A stretch of 64,000 bases of DNA, taken from the NCBI GenBank assembly GCA_015680685.1, contig MNCI01004113.1, positions 1 to 64,000 on the forward strand. The letters are read 5' to 3'. The notes under the pieces were generated by a model. The model did no database searches. It worked only from the letters and a program-made list of their open reading frames with translations, and was not told where the DNA came from. Below, in pieces: positions 35,709 through 46,861 of this stretch. Source of the DNA: Gnetum montanum (lineage: Eukaryota > Streptophyta > Gnetopsida > Gnetales > Gnetaceae). Position numbers and translations under genes: made by a program. Position 1 is the stretch's first letter. Each line of letters opens with the position of its first letter.

Positions 35709-38230
35709 CATTCTATGCATGAATTCCATCTTGGCCAGGACCTCTACCAAAGGTTTCATATGAAAATTAGGGATAGGGACCTACAGTAGTGGGTTAAGAA
35801 CTACTATAAGAATAACAATCATTGAATGGTTAGAATAAAAATCAAGCCAAAAATTGTAGGATATAATAAGAAGTTTTAAGACATCTGCATACTTGACTCC
35901 TCCTCTTTCTTCTCTAGGATGAGGATAGGGGATGTACTTGGTACCACCTCACTAAAAAATCCATATAGATCATCTATATCTAGGTTGGCTAATCCTTTAG
36001 CCTCATGTTATTATAAGATCATCTCCTTTGCATGTCTTTGTTCTTCCTCCACTATAATGGCTACACATGTATCTACACTTCCTCCTCTACGGGAGCTTTT
36101 GCTACCATGACTTGATGCCTATCTATAGCCATGGCATATAAAACCTAATTAGCACTTGAAACCATAGCATAGTCATAAATCTTAAAACATAGAATAGCTA
36201 AAAAATAGATAAAACATACCTATGATCACCTGATGTGATGTCTTGAGCTTAAAATTAAGCTTCTTTTGGGTGGGTTTCTTTGATGTTATTGGTGCTTCCT
36301 CTATGGGCCTTTTGACCATGATCCTAGCTACTCCTTTGAGCTCTCTATGTAATCGTTAAGCCTCTATGATGCTCACTAGAAGCATGAAAGGCTCCTCCCT
36401 CATGCTTTCATGGAATTCACATTACCAACCATCAAGATTCTTGGTGGTAATAGATAGTAACTCATCAATTTCATCTAGTAAGTTCTAGGCCTACATGATT
36501 AGATAAATGTGCTTTATCCATGACCTAGAAAGTTGGTCTGGGTCTTGGACCATCCACCATCCATTCCTCCACACCATCAAAAACTCTACGAACCTCTTCA
36601 AATAACTTGCAAAGAAAGAAAAATGGATGTGGATTATGCTAGAGGTATCATCACGAAGTTTTAGGATCTCCTTCTGAAGCCTAATAGACAAATTAATCAC
36701 CTAGTTGAATCTTGTATTCTCCATCAACACCCTCTCGAAGATCCACCCTTATGCAATGTTGATTACTTTCTTTTGTGATAATAGTTTAGGGAACACACAT
36801 GACCTAAACAAAGGATATTATACCTTTTCCTCAAGGTTCATGAAGCTATCCATGGAAATCTTAGAGTGGTCCATACTAGCACTGAGCCAATATGAAACTT
36901 CCTCATGATGTCCTGCTTCCTTCACTTTTCTTGTGGTAACCTTTGCCTTATTAATGGGGATACCAAACAAGTTGCAAAATATTCCCTCATTAATGGGTAT
37001 GATAATTGGCACACATATAATGCTGGTGTTGAAATGATCGGATTCTTTGTCAAAGAAGTTCATGACATTCAACATCTCTATAACAAGGATGGAAGGGATA
37101 GATGCCATAAAAACATCAAGCAAACCGACACACTCAATGTTTGCTTAGATGTATCTAGGTGCTTGTCCCCTTAGCCACTCCTATACTGGTATCACTTCAC
37201 CAAACTTTAGGATGAGGGTATCCTCATGAAATCCTAAAATTAATAAGGTGATGTTAGTAAAGGTGGAGGATCCTACAAGGTAACTACCAAACATTTAGCA
37301 TCAACATAAGCATGTCTGATAACTAGTTAAAAAAATAATGTACTTAAAACTTTAGTGATCATAAAACATTAGATGTTACAACTTTTATTTTTACATTTCT
37401 TCTTCTTGCTCGGTGTGCCTTAAGTAGAGGTCCCAGCTACAAAGGTTCAATTCTAGGTGCTCTTAGAGCCCACCCACCAGTTGTGTATCATCCTGTTGGC
37501 CATGTACTTCTTGTAGATAGGGTTGAAGTCCTTAGTGTATCTACCAGAGTCCTCTCTTAACTATTCATACATAATAGTTCTAGTTTGAGGGTCCTTAATA
37601 AATTCACCTAAGGTAGTTTGAGCTATTGTCAAGGTTTGATCATTAGTGATCAAGCCTTGATCATTGACCCTATACTTACAAGAAGTGTATAAAACCAACA
37701 AGTTAGGAAAGGTAATTTAACTACCAAAGCTAGAAAATGAAAAAAATTAGTATAACAATCATGCTTACAACTGTAGATGGTATATAGTGCTAGGTAGGTT
37801 CTAAAATAATGCATGGACACTATGTGCAATGATTAGAGTATTATCAACATTATACTAACTATACTCTAGCATAGTCTTGATCTCCATGAGATAGCATGTG
37901 TTAATCATGTCTGCTACTTCCCCTACTACCTAAAGTGATGGATTGTCAATGATAAACCTGGTAATAAAACTAGATGCTTGATGCATTAGTGTCTCCACTA
38001 TGACCTCAGCCACATCTACAAACAAGTGTGACCACAACATCATACTAAAATTGTATAGGATATAGGCAAGGAATTCCTTTTCCTTCACCCAAAACAACAG
38101 AGCGATCTTCTTCAACATCATCTCAAGCAAAGGGGTGCTTGTCTTAGGATGACTAATGTAGCATAAAATGCCCACTAACTCTATTGTGATGAGTATGGGC
38201 TTCAAGAAGACCTGGTATGGAAAAGTAAAA
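35709..38230 (-). pseudogene. Antisense ORF-a region of E2
   Basis: Several blocks on the minus strand look coding and share a gene-like layout: 38205-37930; about 37570-37400, ending Lys-rich ('KKKKCKNK'); and 37220-36490, the longest ('LLDVFMASIPSILVIEMLN', 'ICVPIIIPINEGIFCNLFG', 'LSASMDHSKISMDSFMNLE'). Two short blocks follow at about 36105-35950 and 35780-35709 ('MKPLVEVLAKMEFMHRM'). Splice-like edges separate some blocks, for example an acceptor CTGTAG before 35780, a donor GTATGT near 36220 and an acceptor CTTGTAG near 37280. The last block matches E4's 'SWAEVLDKFAFFQGLV'. I recognise no family. Stops are frequent. Confidence 0.5.
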
Positions 38231-39990
38231 ATGTCACAATTGATGAGAATTTATTAGCAAGTTTGTAAAACATCATAGTTAGGGGTGAAATTAGCCCTTG
38301 TAAAAAACTCTAAGGTGTCTATTCAAATTTATCCAATGATTCCACAACAAAATTATTACAACCTTTTATAGCATTATACATCATAGCCAAGAAGTTATGA
38401 CCTAGATAACAAATCAATTTCCACATAACAAAATTTAAAATCTAGAAAATAGCCAATAACATGAATGTTACCAAAACTAGTAAAAATTACTTAATAAAAT
38501 TCAGATCATTAAAAACATTCCTAGAAATCCCCAAGGTCATGGAAGGTAACAAGAGAAATCTCTAAGCTTTTCAATGACATCCATCTCTAATGGGGTAAAA
38601 TATTACAACCAAAACTAGGCCTAATTGACATAGTCTACATTAAAAATTCATTAAATATAAATCCTAGCTTCAATTTTAGTGATTCCACCATAGAAGGAAT
38701 TATCAAATGATGAGAGTTTCATCCATGACCATTACAACCAAAAACACATAACCATTTTTACATAAAACATAGCAAAAAATAGCAAAACCATAGCCATCAA
38801 CCTAAACCCTCTTTCATGTAGAGTTGGGAAAAAATTCACCAAAAATTCATTTGAGCTCCAAAAAAAGTGATTCCATCATTGTTCAAAAGCTAAAATTGAT
38901 ATCTATGCACTCATAACTTAAAAAATCTTTCAAAGCCACTTCTTTTTATTGAGAAAAAATTCATTAATTTCAATAAAAATCTAAAAATAGCATAAACCCT
39001 TATTACACAACGTGATTGAAATGGCCATAACTTTATCATTTCACATCCAAATCAAACAACAACATAGCCATTTGAAAGCTTAAACATAATAATAAAAATA
39101 AATAACCTTATATTTTTCCAAACTTCATCTATTTTCTTAACAAAAAATACACAACTTTGATTTGTTTTTGTATCTAAAAACCACCAAAAAAAAATCCAAA
39201 ACTTGTAAAACTTAACTTGATTTGGCCATGAAACATAGCCAAAAAGGTCAAACCAACTTATCCTCATATGATAAAAAACCAAAATAAGAGGTTAGGATTT
39301 TGTTAAAATAAAATCTTGACAAACATGATAGCCTAGATCTAAGAAAAATGGCTTCATGCCCAAAATTTTAGAAAAGAGAACCAAAATAGCAAGCCTATTT
39401 TCACAAATCAAATCTACTAAAGCGAAAACAACATAAAAATCCTCGATCTTCATGAAAATATCCTAAGAAAAAGGTAGGATTTTTTCATAATTCTATTCTA
39501 TCCCCTTCCTCAACATAGCTCTAAGAAAAATGACCATACCCTAATTAGGAAAATAAGAAAAATGGCTAGAAATTGAAGGAAAAATGACTAGAATAGCCTA
39601 CCTTAGTATAGCCATAGAGGAATCTTGGATAGAGATTGGTATAGGAAGTCTATAAAATTTTTTGAAATTCTCATATACCTTCTAAAACCATGGATTTTTA
39701 CTCTTTCCTTCACACTACTTTGGTGCCATGGTCACATTAACATTGAGAAACTCTAAAATTTGGATGGGATGGAGATTCTATGCTAGCTAAAGGGAAGATG
39801 TGATTATTACATACTAAGAATGGATGTTTTTAACTACAAAATTCTATTTTTGATCTCTCCATAAATGCTCAATTTTCCAAGACTGAGAATTATGATTGAA
39901 ACTTGTGAAAATCAAACATAAAAATCTAATCTAAACCTAAATGCCCATCTCCAAACCCCTGTCACCAATTTGGTTTACTAGAACTCAAAG
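38231..39990. other. AT-rich internal sequence of E2, no gene recognised
   Basis: No open frame or protein match. The short phrase CATAGCC and variants occur many times but without a fixed period. Confidence 0.4.
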
Positions 39991-39999
39991 TGCACTAAA

Positions 40000-42900
40000 A
40001 ATAAATGGGGAAAAATTATTTTCCATGTTGAGAATGATGGGAGATAACTTCAAATTTTCAAAATTTTAAATTTTACGCAAAGGGCCCCACCATACACCTT
40101 CACTTTCAGCCTAGAAACTTCATCAATGCAAGGGTTTGGATCCCTTAGATACTTAGAATCATTCTCAAGCCTTAACCCCATGCATACATGCTAGGGATAC
40201 CATGCCAAGCATAGATACATAACTCCCACCTCCTAGAACCCTTAAAACCAAACTTTCTTGCCATTTTTAGTATCTATAACTTACCGTTTTCAACCTCGAG
40301 CTTTGAAAGGGAGTTAGATCTAGTTAAAGCTAAAAATCTTGGGTTTCCATGTTCGGGAAATATTTCCTAGCTTGGAAGAACGTGGTTAACACCCATTATT
40401 AAACCCAACATCCATCTAACCCAAATTTGTCTCCTGGTGTGAGCCCACATGACCTAGAACCCCTCTAGTCATCCCCAATAGCCCTGGAACCTCTCCAAAT
40501 CTAGTTGAAAGGGATTGAAACCTTAGGATTTTGTGGTTCCACATTAGGGAAGTTCTTATCCATGTTGAGAATCCTATACCCAACATGGATGGATGGAGGG
40601 ATAAAAAAAACTACGTAAATAAACTATCTAGTAGCCATTTTTCAAGTGTAACACTTCCTCATAGCCTTTGGTACCCTAATTTGACATTAAAACAAGTTGA
40701 TTTTCCATCTATAGCCTATTCCATGCTGGTGAAATCTCCCTCCATGCTACCTAGCATGGACCCAATGTGTAAACCTAGGGGGTATGTAGGAAAACCTAAT
40801 TTATGATGTAAAATAGCCAAATGACCTACCCTAGTGACCCCTAGACCTTACTAGAAACCTTTGGAGCTTTCAAATGCCTCAAAATTGGTCAAAAATGGTA
40901 CAAAACTACCATCCCCATTTCATCCACACTAGGGGAATCATGTCTAATATGGAAGAAAGGGGTTGATTGCATGAGGCACCTAGGAACCTCTAAACTAGTG
41001 AATCTTGACACCAAGTATTGATTGTCAACACCAACAACCTCAAAGAATAACATGCATGGTCAATTAGATGTTAAATTGGCATAGATTTAACATTCTTGGT
41101 TCATCCACACTGGGGAAGACCTCTTCCATGCTTCCTAGCATGGAAACAATGTAGATACATCTAGGAATGTTAGTGAAGGTTCTAGATGCATGAAAACAAT
41201 ATCAAATTATCTTATACTAGCACTAAAACCTTAAAAACCCTTCTAGAAGCCATTAGAATGCAAAAAATCAATAAAAATCAACCTCCAAAGGTTCTTCCAT
41301 GCTAGGTATGACCTCATCCATGCTAATCATCCTAGATCCAATGGGGGTGGAGGGCTGGAAACCCAAAATTATTGAAGTTTGCATAAAAACCAACTTCTGA
41401 AAGCAACCCAACCTTTTTGGAAGCCACGAAACTTTTGGAAGTTAATTAAGATAGTCCAAACTTGTCCTTTCTTGGATTCTTGATGTTGAGGAGGATTACA
41501 TCCACCTTGATCATTTTAGCCCTAGTATGGATGGAGGGGGTGAAGCCAAAAAGCCACCTAACAACCCTTGAAATGATCAAATTTTTACTCTAGGCATCAA
41601 CAATTGATACCAACAACCTAGGAGACCCACATGCATTGCCAAAAGTGACAAAAATAGCAAAAAATAGACTTCCTTAGTTATTCCATTCTATGATCCACCT
41701 CTTTCATGTTATCCAATGTGCAAACAAGGGAGTAACTTGAGGATTAGACACCTCAAATAGACACCATACAACCTTGTGTCTAGCCTAGGACCATGTTTGC
41801 ACGTTCTAGAGCCTTCAAACCTTGCAAAACTAATCCCAAATCATAAAAAATATGTTTCCCTTGATCTTCCTAGATGGATCCATTTTGTTCAGCCTATCCC
41901 TAAAATAAAAAAAAAGGGGTGGAAGCCCAAAAACCACTTAGGAACACTCAAAATTATCAAATTTTGATCTAAAACCCTAGCCCTTAACCTTGGTAACTCC
42001 AAAAGCTGACATACATAGTCAATTATGATCCAAAATAGCCTAGATCTAGGACTCTTATTTCATCCATGCTAGATAATGTTCCTTCCATGTTGGTTATCAT
42101 GGAACCAAGGGAATAAAGTTGCCTCTTCACTTCTAATGACAAGATGACACTCTTAGGAACCAAAGTTATACTCTAGAGAAGCCTAGGCCATCATAGCCTT
42201 AATATTATTCTCATTCAACTTCATTTTAGCAACTCCCCTAGTGTGGAAAAAAGGGGGTGAAACCTTAGATTCCCTCATATAGCCTCCAGACATTACTAGA
42301 AAATCAACTAGAAACTTGAAAAATCATTATCTATAGCCCTAGGAGCCTAGAAACTTGGTTGATGTGTTTACAAACCATCCCAAAGCCATAGAGCAAGTGC
42401 ATCCCCATTCTTCCACACTAGGGCCATCATGCACAGTGTGGAGAAAATGGAGGAAGAAATTTCAACTTATTTTGACACTCAAAACTAACTCAAATGATCT
42501 CAAAACTAAGCTAGGGGATGCACAACTCTTGGATATGGGTTCCAGCTACTAGTTTGACCTAGTTTGACCTTGTTTTATCTTGGATTCGGATTATCCACAT
42601 TGATCCCCCTCCATCCACATTAACCAACATGGAAACAAGGGGGTTATGTTTCAAAACCTACTTTTTGATGCTTATCAACCTCAAGAGTGCTTAATTTTGA
42701 CATATCTAGCCCTGTGTTATCTTGGGAAGGCCTTGGAACCCAGATTTTGATCCTCTAGATGTCCTAGAATCTTTTTTCCTTGGTTTCCATGCTAGGATCA
42801 CCCTACCCAACATGTATCTAGCGTGGAAGATGTTTTTAGCCTCTAGAAAAGGGTTCCAGGGGTTGAAACTAATCCCAAAGCAACCCCATTCCCTTCCATA

Positions 42901-43110
42901 ATCAATTGAATTAACATGTAGCCCATTTGGAGTCAAAAACTAAACCAAACAAGCTTGGAAAACTTTCTAGATGTTTCTTCCATATTCAAGATCACCCCTT
43001 TCATGTTGATCAATGTGGAAATAGGGGGCTCCAACGTGGAAGCCTCAAAACCCTTAATTTTTGGGCCCAAATAGCCCAAAAGTAGCCTTGATTGATGTCC
43101 AAACTTACCT
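40000..43110 (+). repeat. Diverged tandem array, period about 188 bp
   Basis: A marker phrase (CCATGCTAGG or CCACACTAGGG, followed 20-40 bases later by CATGGAAACAAGGGGG or a variant) recurs near 40340, 40540, 40720, 40920, 41105, 41300, 41480, 41690, 41870, 42060, 42235, 42415, 42590, 42780 and 42975. Mean spacing is about 188 bases over 14 intervals; earlier copies near 40030 and 40190 are less regular. No coding frame persists through it. It lies between the antisense cassette and RT of E2. Confidence 0.7.
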
Positions 43111-43417
43111 AACATACTTGTAGCCCTAAACCATGTCTTGCTAAGGCCTAAAGCTAGCAAATCCTAACCTCTTTTGACCTATATTAACCAAGTTTCATCA
43201 TATGTAGCCTATCTTGCTTGATTTGGCCTTATTACATGATGTTTTGACTTGTTTTTGCCCTGTGTGGCATTGTTAATCTTGTTAACCAAGTATGGCCTTT
43301 ACATAGTCTTATACTTTCTTCATGTCTTATTATAGTCTTATTTAACTTTTTTTAGCCTTTCACTAGTATCAAATAGTGGGGTTTGACCTTTCCTAACCAC
43401 TATTCAACACCATGTGA

Positions 43418-43505
43418 CCATGGCCCGCTAAGGTCTTAAACTAGCATCATAGTTTGCTAAGACTCTAAATTGGCATCATGACCTGCTATGGCCTCAAACT
43501 AGCGA
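43418..43505 (+). repeat. ATGGCC...AAACTAGC motif block, second copy in E2
   Basis: Three copies of the type CATGGCCCGCTAAGGTC with TTAAACTAGCATCAT, about 30-35 bases apart, lying about 280 bases before the conserved TATCTAG/GTGCCACTT boundary at 43700. The same arrangement is found at 54232-54320 with its boundary at 54513. Confidence 0.75.
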
Positions 43506-43787
43506 AAATATGAATTTTGTTAACCATTTGTATTCTTATTTATCATACTTCCCTTTGTTTAACATTTATTTGACCCTTATTACACTTTGTTTGCTTGCTT
43601 TTACCCTATTTATAGCCTTGGATGACCTTGTTTGCATTAGAATACCATGTATTTGTATAATTTTATAACATTTTAGCATTGCTTATTCATTTTTATCTAG
43701 GTGCCACTTCATGGGCTTATGGTTGACATGCAAGACTGAAGTGTGAGTACCTAGGTGTAGATCAATTTCCCTTAGTGCCTACATGGA

Positions 43788-44840
43788 CCTCATGATGATG
43801 TAGAATTGTATATCAACCCTGATTACCAAGATCTTGAACTTGAAAGACTTTTCGACCACATAGCCTCTCTCAAGAAACCCTTAGATTAGCTTGAAAACCT
43901 AGTTAAGACCCTCAACCTTGAGGCTGGTGACATAACTGAAGACTCTCTAGTTGAGGTTCCTATTACAACACATAGTGGTGAGGAGAAAACCCTTAAACTA
44001 AGTTCCTTACTAGAACCTTAGTAGACTCAAGACATCATCAATGTCTTACAAGATAACATTAAGACCTTTTCCTGATCATATGAGGTTATGCAAGGCCCAC
44101 ATTTTGTCTAGCACAACATCATTCTTAACCTTAGAATTAGACCAACTAAACAAAAAGTACACAAGATTAGACCTAATTTGGCCTTAGTAGTTAGTGATGA
44201 GATCTCAAAACTCTACCATGTAGATTTCATCTGAGGTATTGGCTATGCAGAATGGGTATCCAACATAATGGTAGTCCCTAAGAAAAATAGGAGTATCCAT
44301 ATTTACATTAATTTCTAAGACCTAAATAAGGTAATGATTAAGGATGAATTTTCTTTACCTACTATTGATCAACTTATCAATACTACAGTCAGACATGTCA
44401 TATTGTCCTTTATGGATGAGTTCTTGAGGTATATCTAGATCAGGATCAAACTAGAGCATAAAGTTAGCATGACCTTCATGATTGCTTGGGGTACCTTTTA
44501 CAATACTATGATGCCATTTGTCCTTAAGAATGCAAGAGAAAATTATCAATGATCCATGACCTATATCTTCAGTGATTACATAGGAAACATAGTCATTAAG
44601 TTCAAGATGGCCAATGATCATACAAATGACCTAGATCTTGTGCTTAAATGATGTCTCAAGTATGAGTTTAGGATTAATGCTAAGAAATGTATCTTTGGTG
44701 TCAAGAATAGTAAGAGGCTTGGCTTTGTAGTATCTAAAGCAATGATACATGTCAATCCTAATAAGGTTAAGGTCATGTCCAAATTAGACATGCCAACTAA
44801 CCTTAAGGAGCTTTGAGGACTACAACGTAGATTACAGTTT
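43788..44840 (+). pseudogene. Reverse transcriptase of E2 (Tat/Ogre-like)
   Basis: One uninterrupted frame of about 350 codons apart from in-frame stops. Recognisable blocks: 'PTKQKVHKIRPNLALVVSDEI', 'AEWVSNIMVVPKKN', 'DLNKVMIKDEFSLPTIDQL', 'ILSFMDEF', 'MMPFVLKNARENYQ' and 'KKCIFGVKNSKRLGFVVS'. These match the RT of the Tat branch in order. The active-site Y-x-D-D strand is not recognisable ('IVIKFKMANDH' stands there). Stops (TAG, TGA and one TAA) are where Gln or Arg would be expected. The frame ends at the E3 LTR in the RT connection ('LQRRLQF'). Confidence 0.85.
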
Positions 44841-46466
44841 TGACACACCACTAAATTTGGATGTTGTAACCTTTGTAACCTCATCCCATGAAACCTAAGA
44901 CAAAACTTCATTGTAAATGTGGGGATTGTAACCCATGAGATGAAATCTCACATACTTTACACTTTTAGGGCTAAAAATGCCTCATAAGTTGTCAAAGCCT
45001 CATCCCCAAGTGAAAAAAGTCATGTTATGTCTATATTTGAGCTTGGGGGTTAAAATGCCTTTTGGAATGAAAAAATTGGCATTTTAATGGGTTTTATGGG
45101 GGGTATAGCATTTTCTACGCTGAAGACACCTATCCCTAGCTTAGATGCATGGGGGAAAAGCTGACCTACCTCTAGCTAGGATGCATGAGGAAAAAGCTCA
45201 CCTACCTCTAGCTAGGATGCATGGGAGGAAAGCTCACCTACCTCAAACTTGGATGCATGGGGAAAAAGCTCACCTACCTCTAGCTTGGATGCATGGGGGG
45301 AAAGCTCACTTGCCTCCCTACTAGAATGCATGGGGGAAAAGCTCACCTATCTCTACCTCGAATGCATGGGGAAAAACCTTGCCCCCCCCCCTCCCCTCCC
45401 CCAACCACTCTTTAGCATGGAATTTTCCCCCTAGCATGGAAATCTTTCCCTCCTTAACATTGAAGCTTTCCTTAGCATGGAAACTACATGCACCCACTGT
45501 GGAAGCCACAAAGATCAAATTTCAACACTCCATGCACTCTAGCATTGATCCAACATACTAGCATAGAAGGTTAAAAGCCTAGTGTAGAAGATCTATCTCC
45601 AGTGTGAATGCCATCCCCCTATTACTATTTATAGTAAATGGAATGGCCATGAGGGTTTGGTACTTACTATATATGGTAACCTTCCAAATGTTGGCATCTA
45701 CCCCGCCTAAATCTTAAGCAAAATTTGTAGCTAATTTGTAGCAAAAATTAAGGCCAAAAACCTATAAAAGCTAAACCCCAAAACCATTTCAAGGTTCTAG
45801 AATTCTATAATTCCATAATTTGGAGACTCTTTGATAATTCAAAACTTTTTACATTTCCATACTTGGGCATTTTTAGGTACTCAAGAACTCTTGCTATCTC
45901 CCATGATTACATTTTCTTGAATCCTAGTGTGGAAGCATTACAGCCTTTGCAAACCTCCTTGAGACATGTAGATTTTTGGTGTGAATGCTACATTCATGGA
46001 GCAATCTCGCAGCCAAATTTCTCACTTTTCTCACCCCCCTAGTAGTAACACCTCGTCCCCTCTCAAATCTAGTGCAAGGAGCACCAAAAATTTGAAAGCA
46101 TTGAGAGTTGTGGAGCCTCTAGATCATGGAGAAATGGATTTCAAGCCCTCACCCAAGTGAACCCCCTAGTACCATAGGCACATTTTCATACACATTCCTT
46201 AAACTCATTCTTTATTTTTTTTAATAAAGTTTAAGATTTCTAGTTTTGTGTGCAATTTGCACTTACTTTCAATTTTCCAAATTTGTTATTTTTTTTTGCA
46301 TTTTTAATTTTACAATCTTGCTTACCCTCCTCTAAGTCCCTGGGTTATCTACCAAACCATCCAGGGCACTTTGAATTCCATTTTTTGGAGGCCCTATATA
46401 TTCAGTGTTAAAGCTATTATGCTAAGATCTTCAATTTTCTAGCAACTGAATTTTTTAGTTGCTACA
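44841..46466 (+). repeat. 5' LTR of E3, 1626 bp
   Basis: Begins TGACACACCACTAAAT and ends GTTGCTACA, followed by ATTT and TATGGTGCTAAAAGGAGGG, the family's primer-binding region. TATA box TATAAAA at 45763-45769; AATAAAG near 46224. It interrupts E2's RT after the bases ACAGTTT. U3 contains a 36-bp minisatellite. Confidence 0.8.
45121..45385 (+). repeat. 36-bp minisatellite in the E3 LTR, seven copies
   Basis: The marker GATGCATG or AATGCATG occurs at 45143, 45179, 45215, 45252, 45288, 45325 and 45361, spacing 36 or 37. Each unit contains GGGGAAAAGCTCACCTACC or a close variant. A C-run follows at 45382-45402. The array lies about 380 bases upstream of the TATA box. Confidence 0.9.
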
Positions 46467-46861
46467 ATTTTATGGTGCTAAAAGGAGGGCCTTTGCCCAA
46501 GGTCTACATCTAAACCTTTATGTCAATTTTTTTTTCCAAAAAGATAATGCTGCAAATATTCCTTCCTACCATTAAAACCCAACATTAAGGTTGTAGGGAA
46601 TTTGGAATTTATAAAATTTCACAACAATTGCTAGAAATTTTAAAGCCAATGTTGGTGTCCTATGAAAACCTCATATCCCCTACTATGAAAATTTCACAAC
46701 AAAGCTAGTGTGGGTGTTTGGGTTTTGGTAAAATTTCACAAAAGTTACTAAACATTTCAAAACCAACATGGATGTTCCACCCAAAATCTTACCCTCTTAC
46801 TATAAAAAAAATTTCAAAAACATCAACATTAGCATTCTACCAAAAGAATAAACATACTTTT
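46467..46861 (+). other. Leader of E3 with short tandem repeats
   Basis: Non-coding leader. From 46560 to 46830 a segment of about 110 bases with the phrase AAAATTTCACAA recurs about three times, heavily diverged. No gene. Confidence 0.55.

Larger units (their letters stand above)
23484..44840 (+). mobile_element. E2: Tat/Ogre-like Ty3/gypsy element with antisense cassette
   Basis: Plus-strand order: LTR remnant (23484-23778), PBS-like site (TGGCACTAGAAGGAGGG at 23784), leader, gag (24520-26470), protease (27170-28050), a motif block (28335-28445), an antisense gene-like cassette (38230 to 28540), a diverged tandem array (40000-43110), a second motif block (43418-43505) and RT (43788-44840). 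Element C (29885-35703) is nested in the cassette. The RT is cut at 44841 by the LTR of E3; the remainder must lie right of the window. With C removed the visible part is about 15.5 kb, which is Ogre-like in size. Confidence 0.75.

Noticed and set aside
36491-37123. Antisense ORF-a of E2 as an integrase or transposase
   Set aside because: No catalytic acidic triad spacing or zinc finger could be recognised.
45121-45385. Regular short repeats considered as a CRISPR array
   Set aside because: The repeats are contiguous without unique spacers, in a plant LTR, and no cas-like gene is present.
45249-45561. Open frames over the 36-bp repeat in the E3 LTR
   Set aside because: A 36-bp unit keeps any stop-free frame open by arithmetic; the region is LTR U3.
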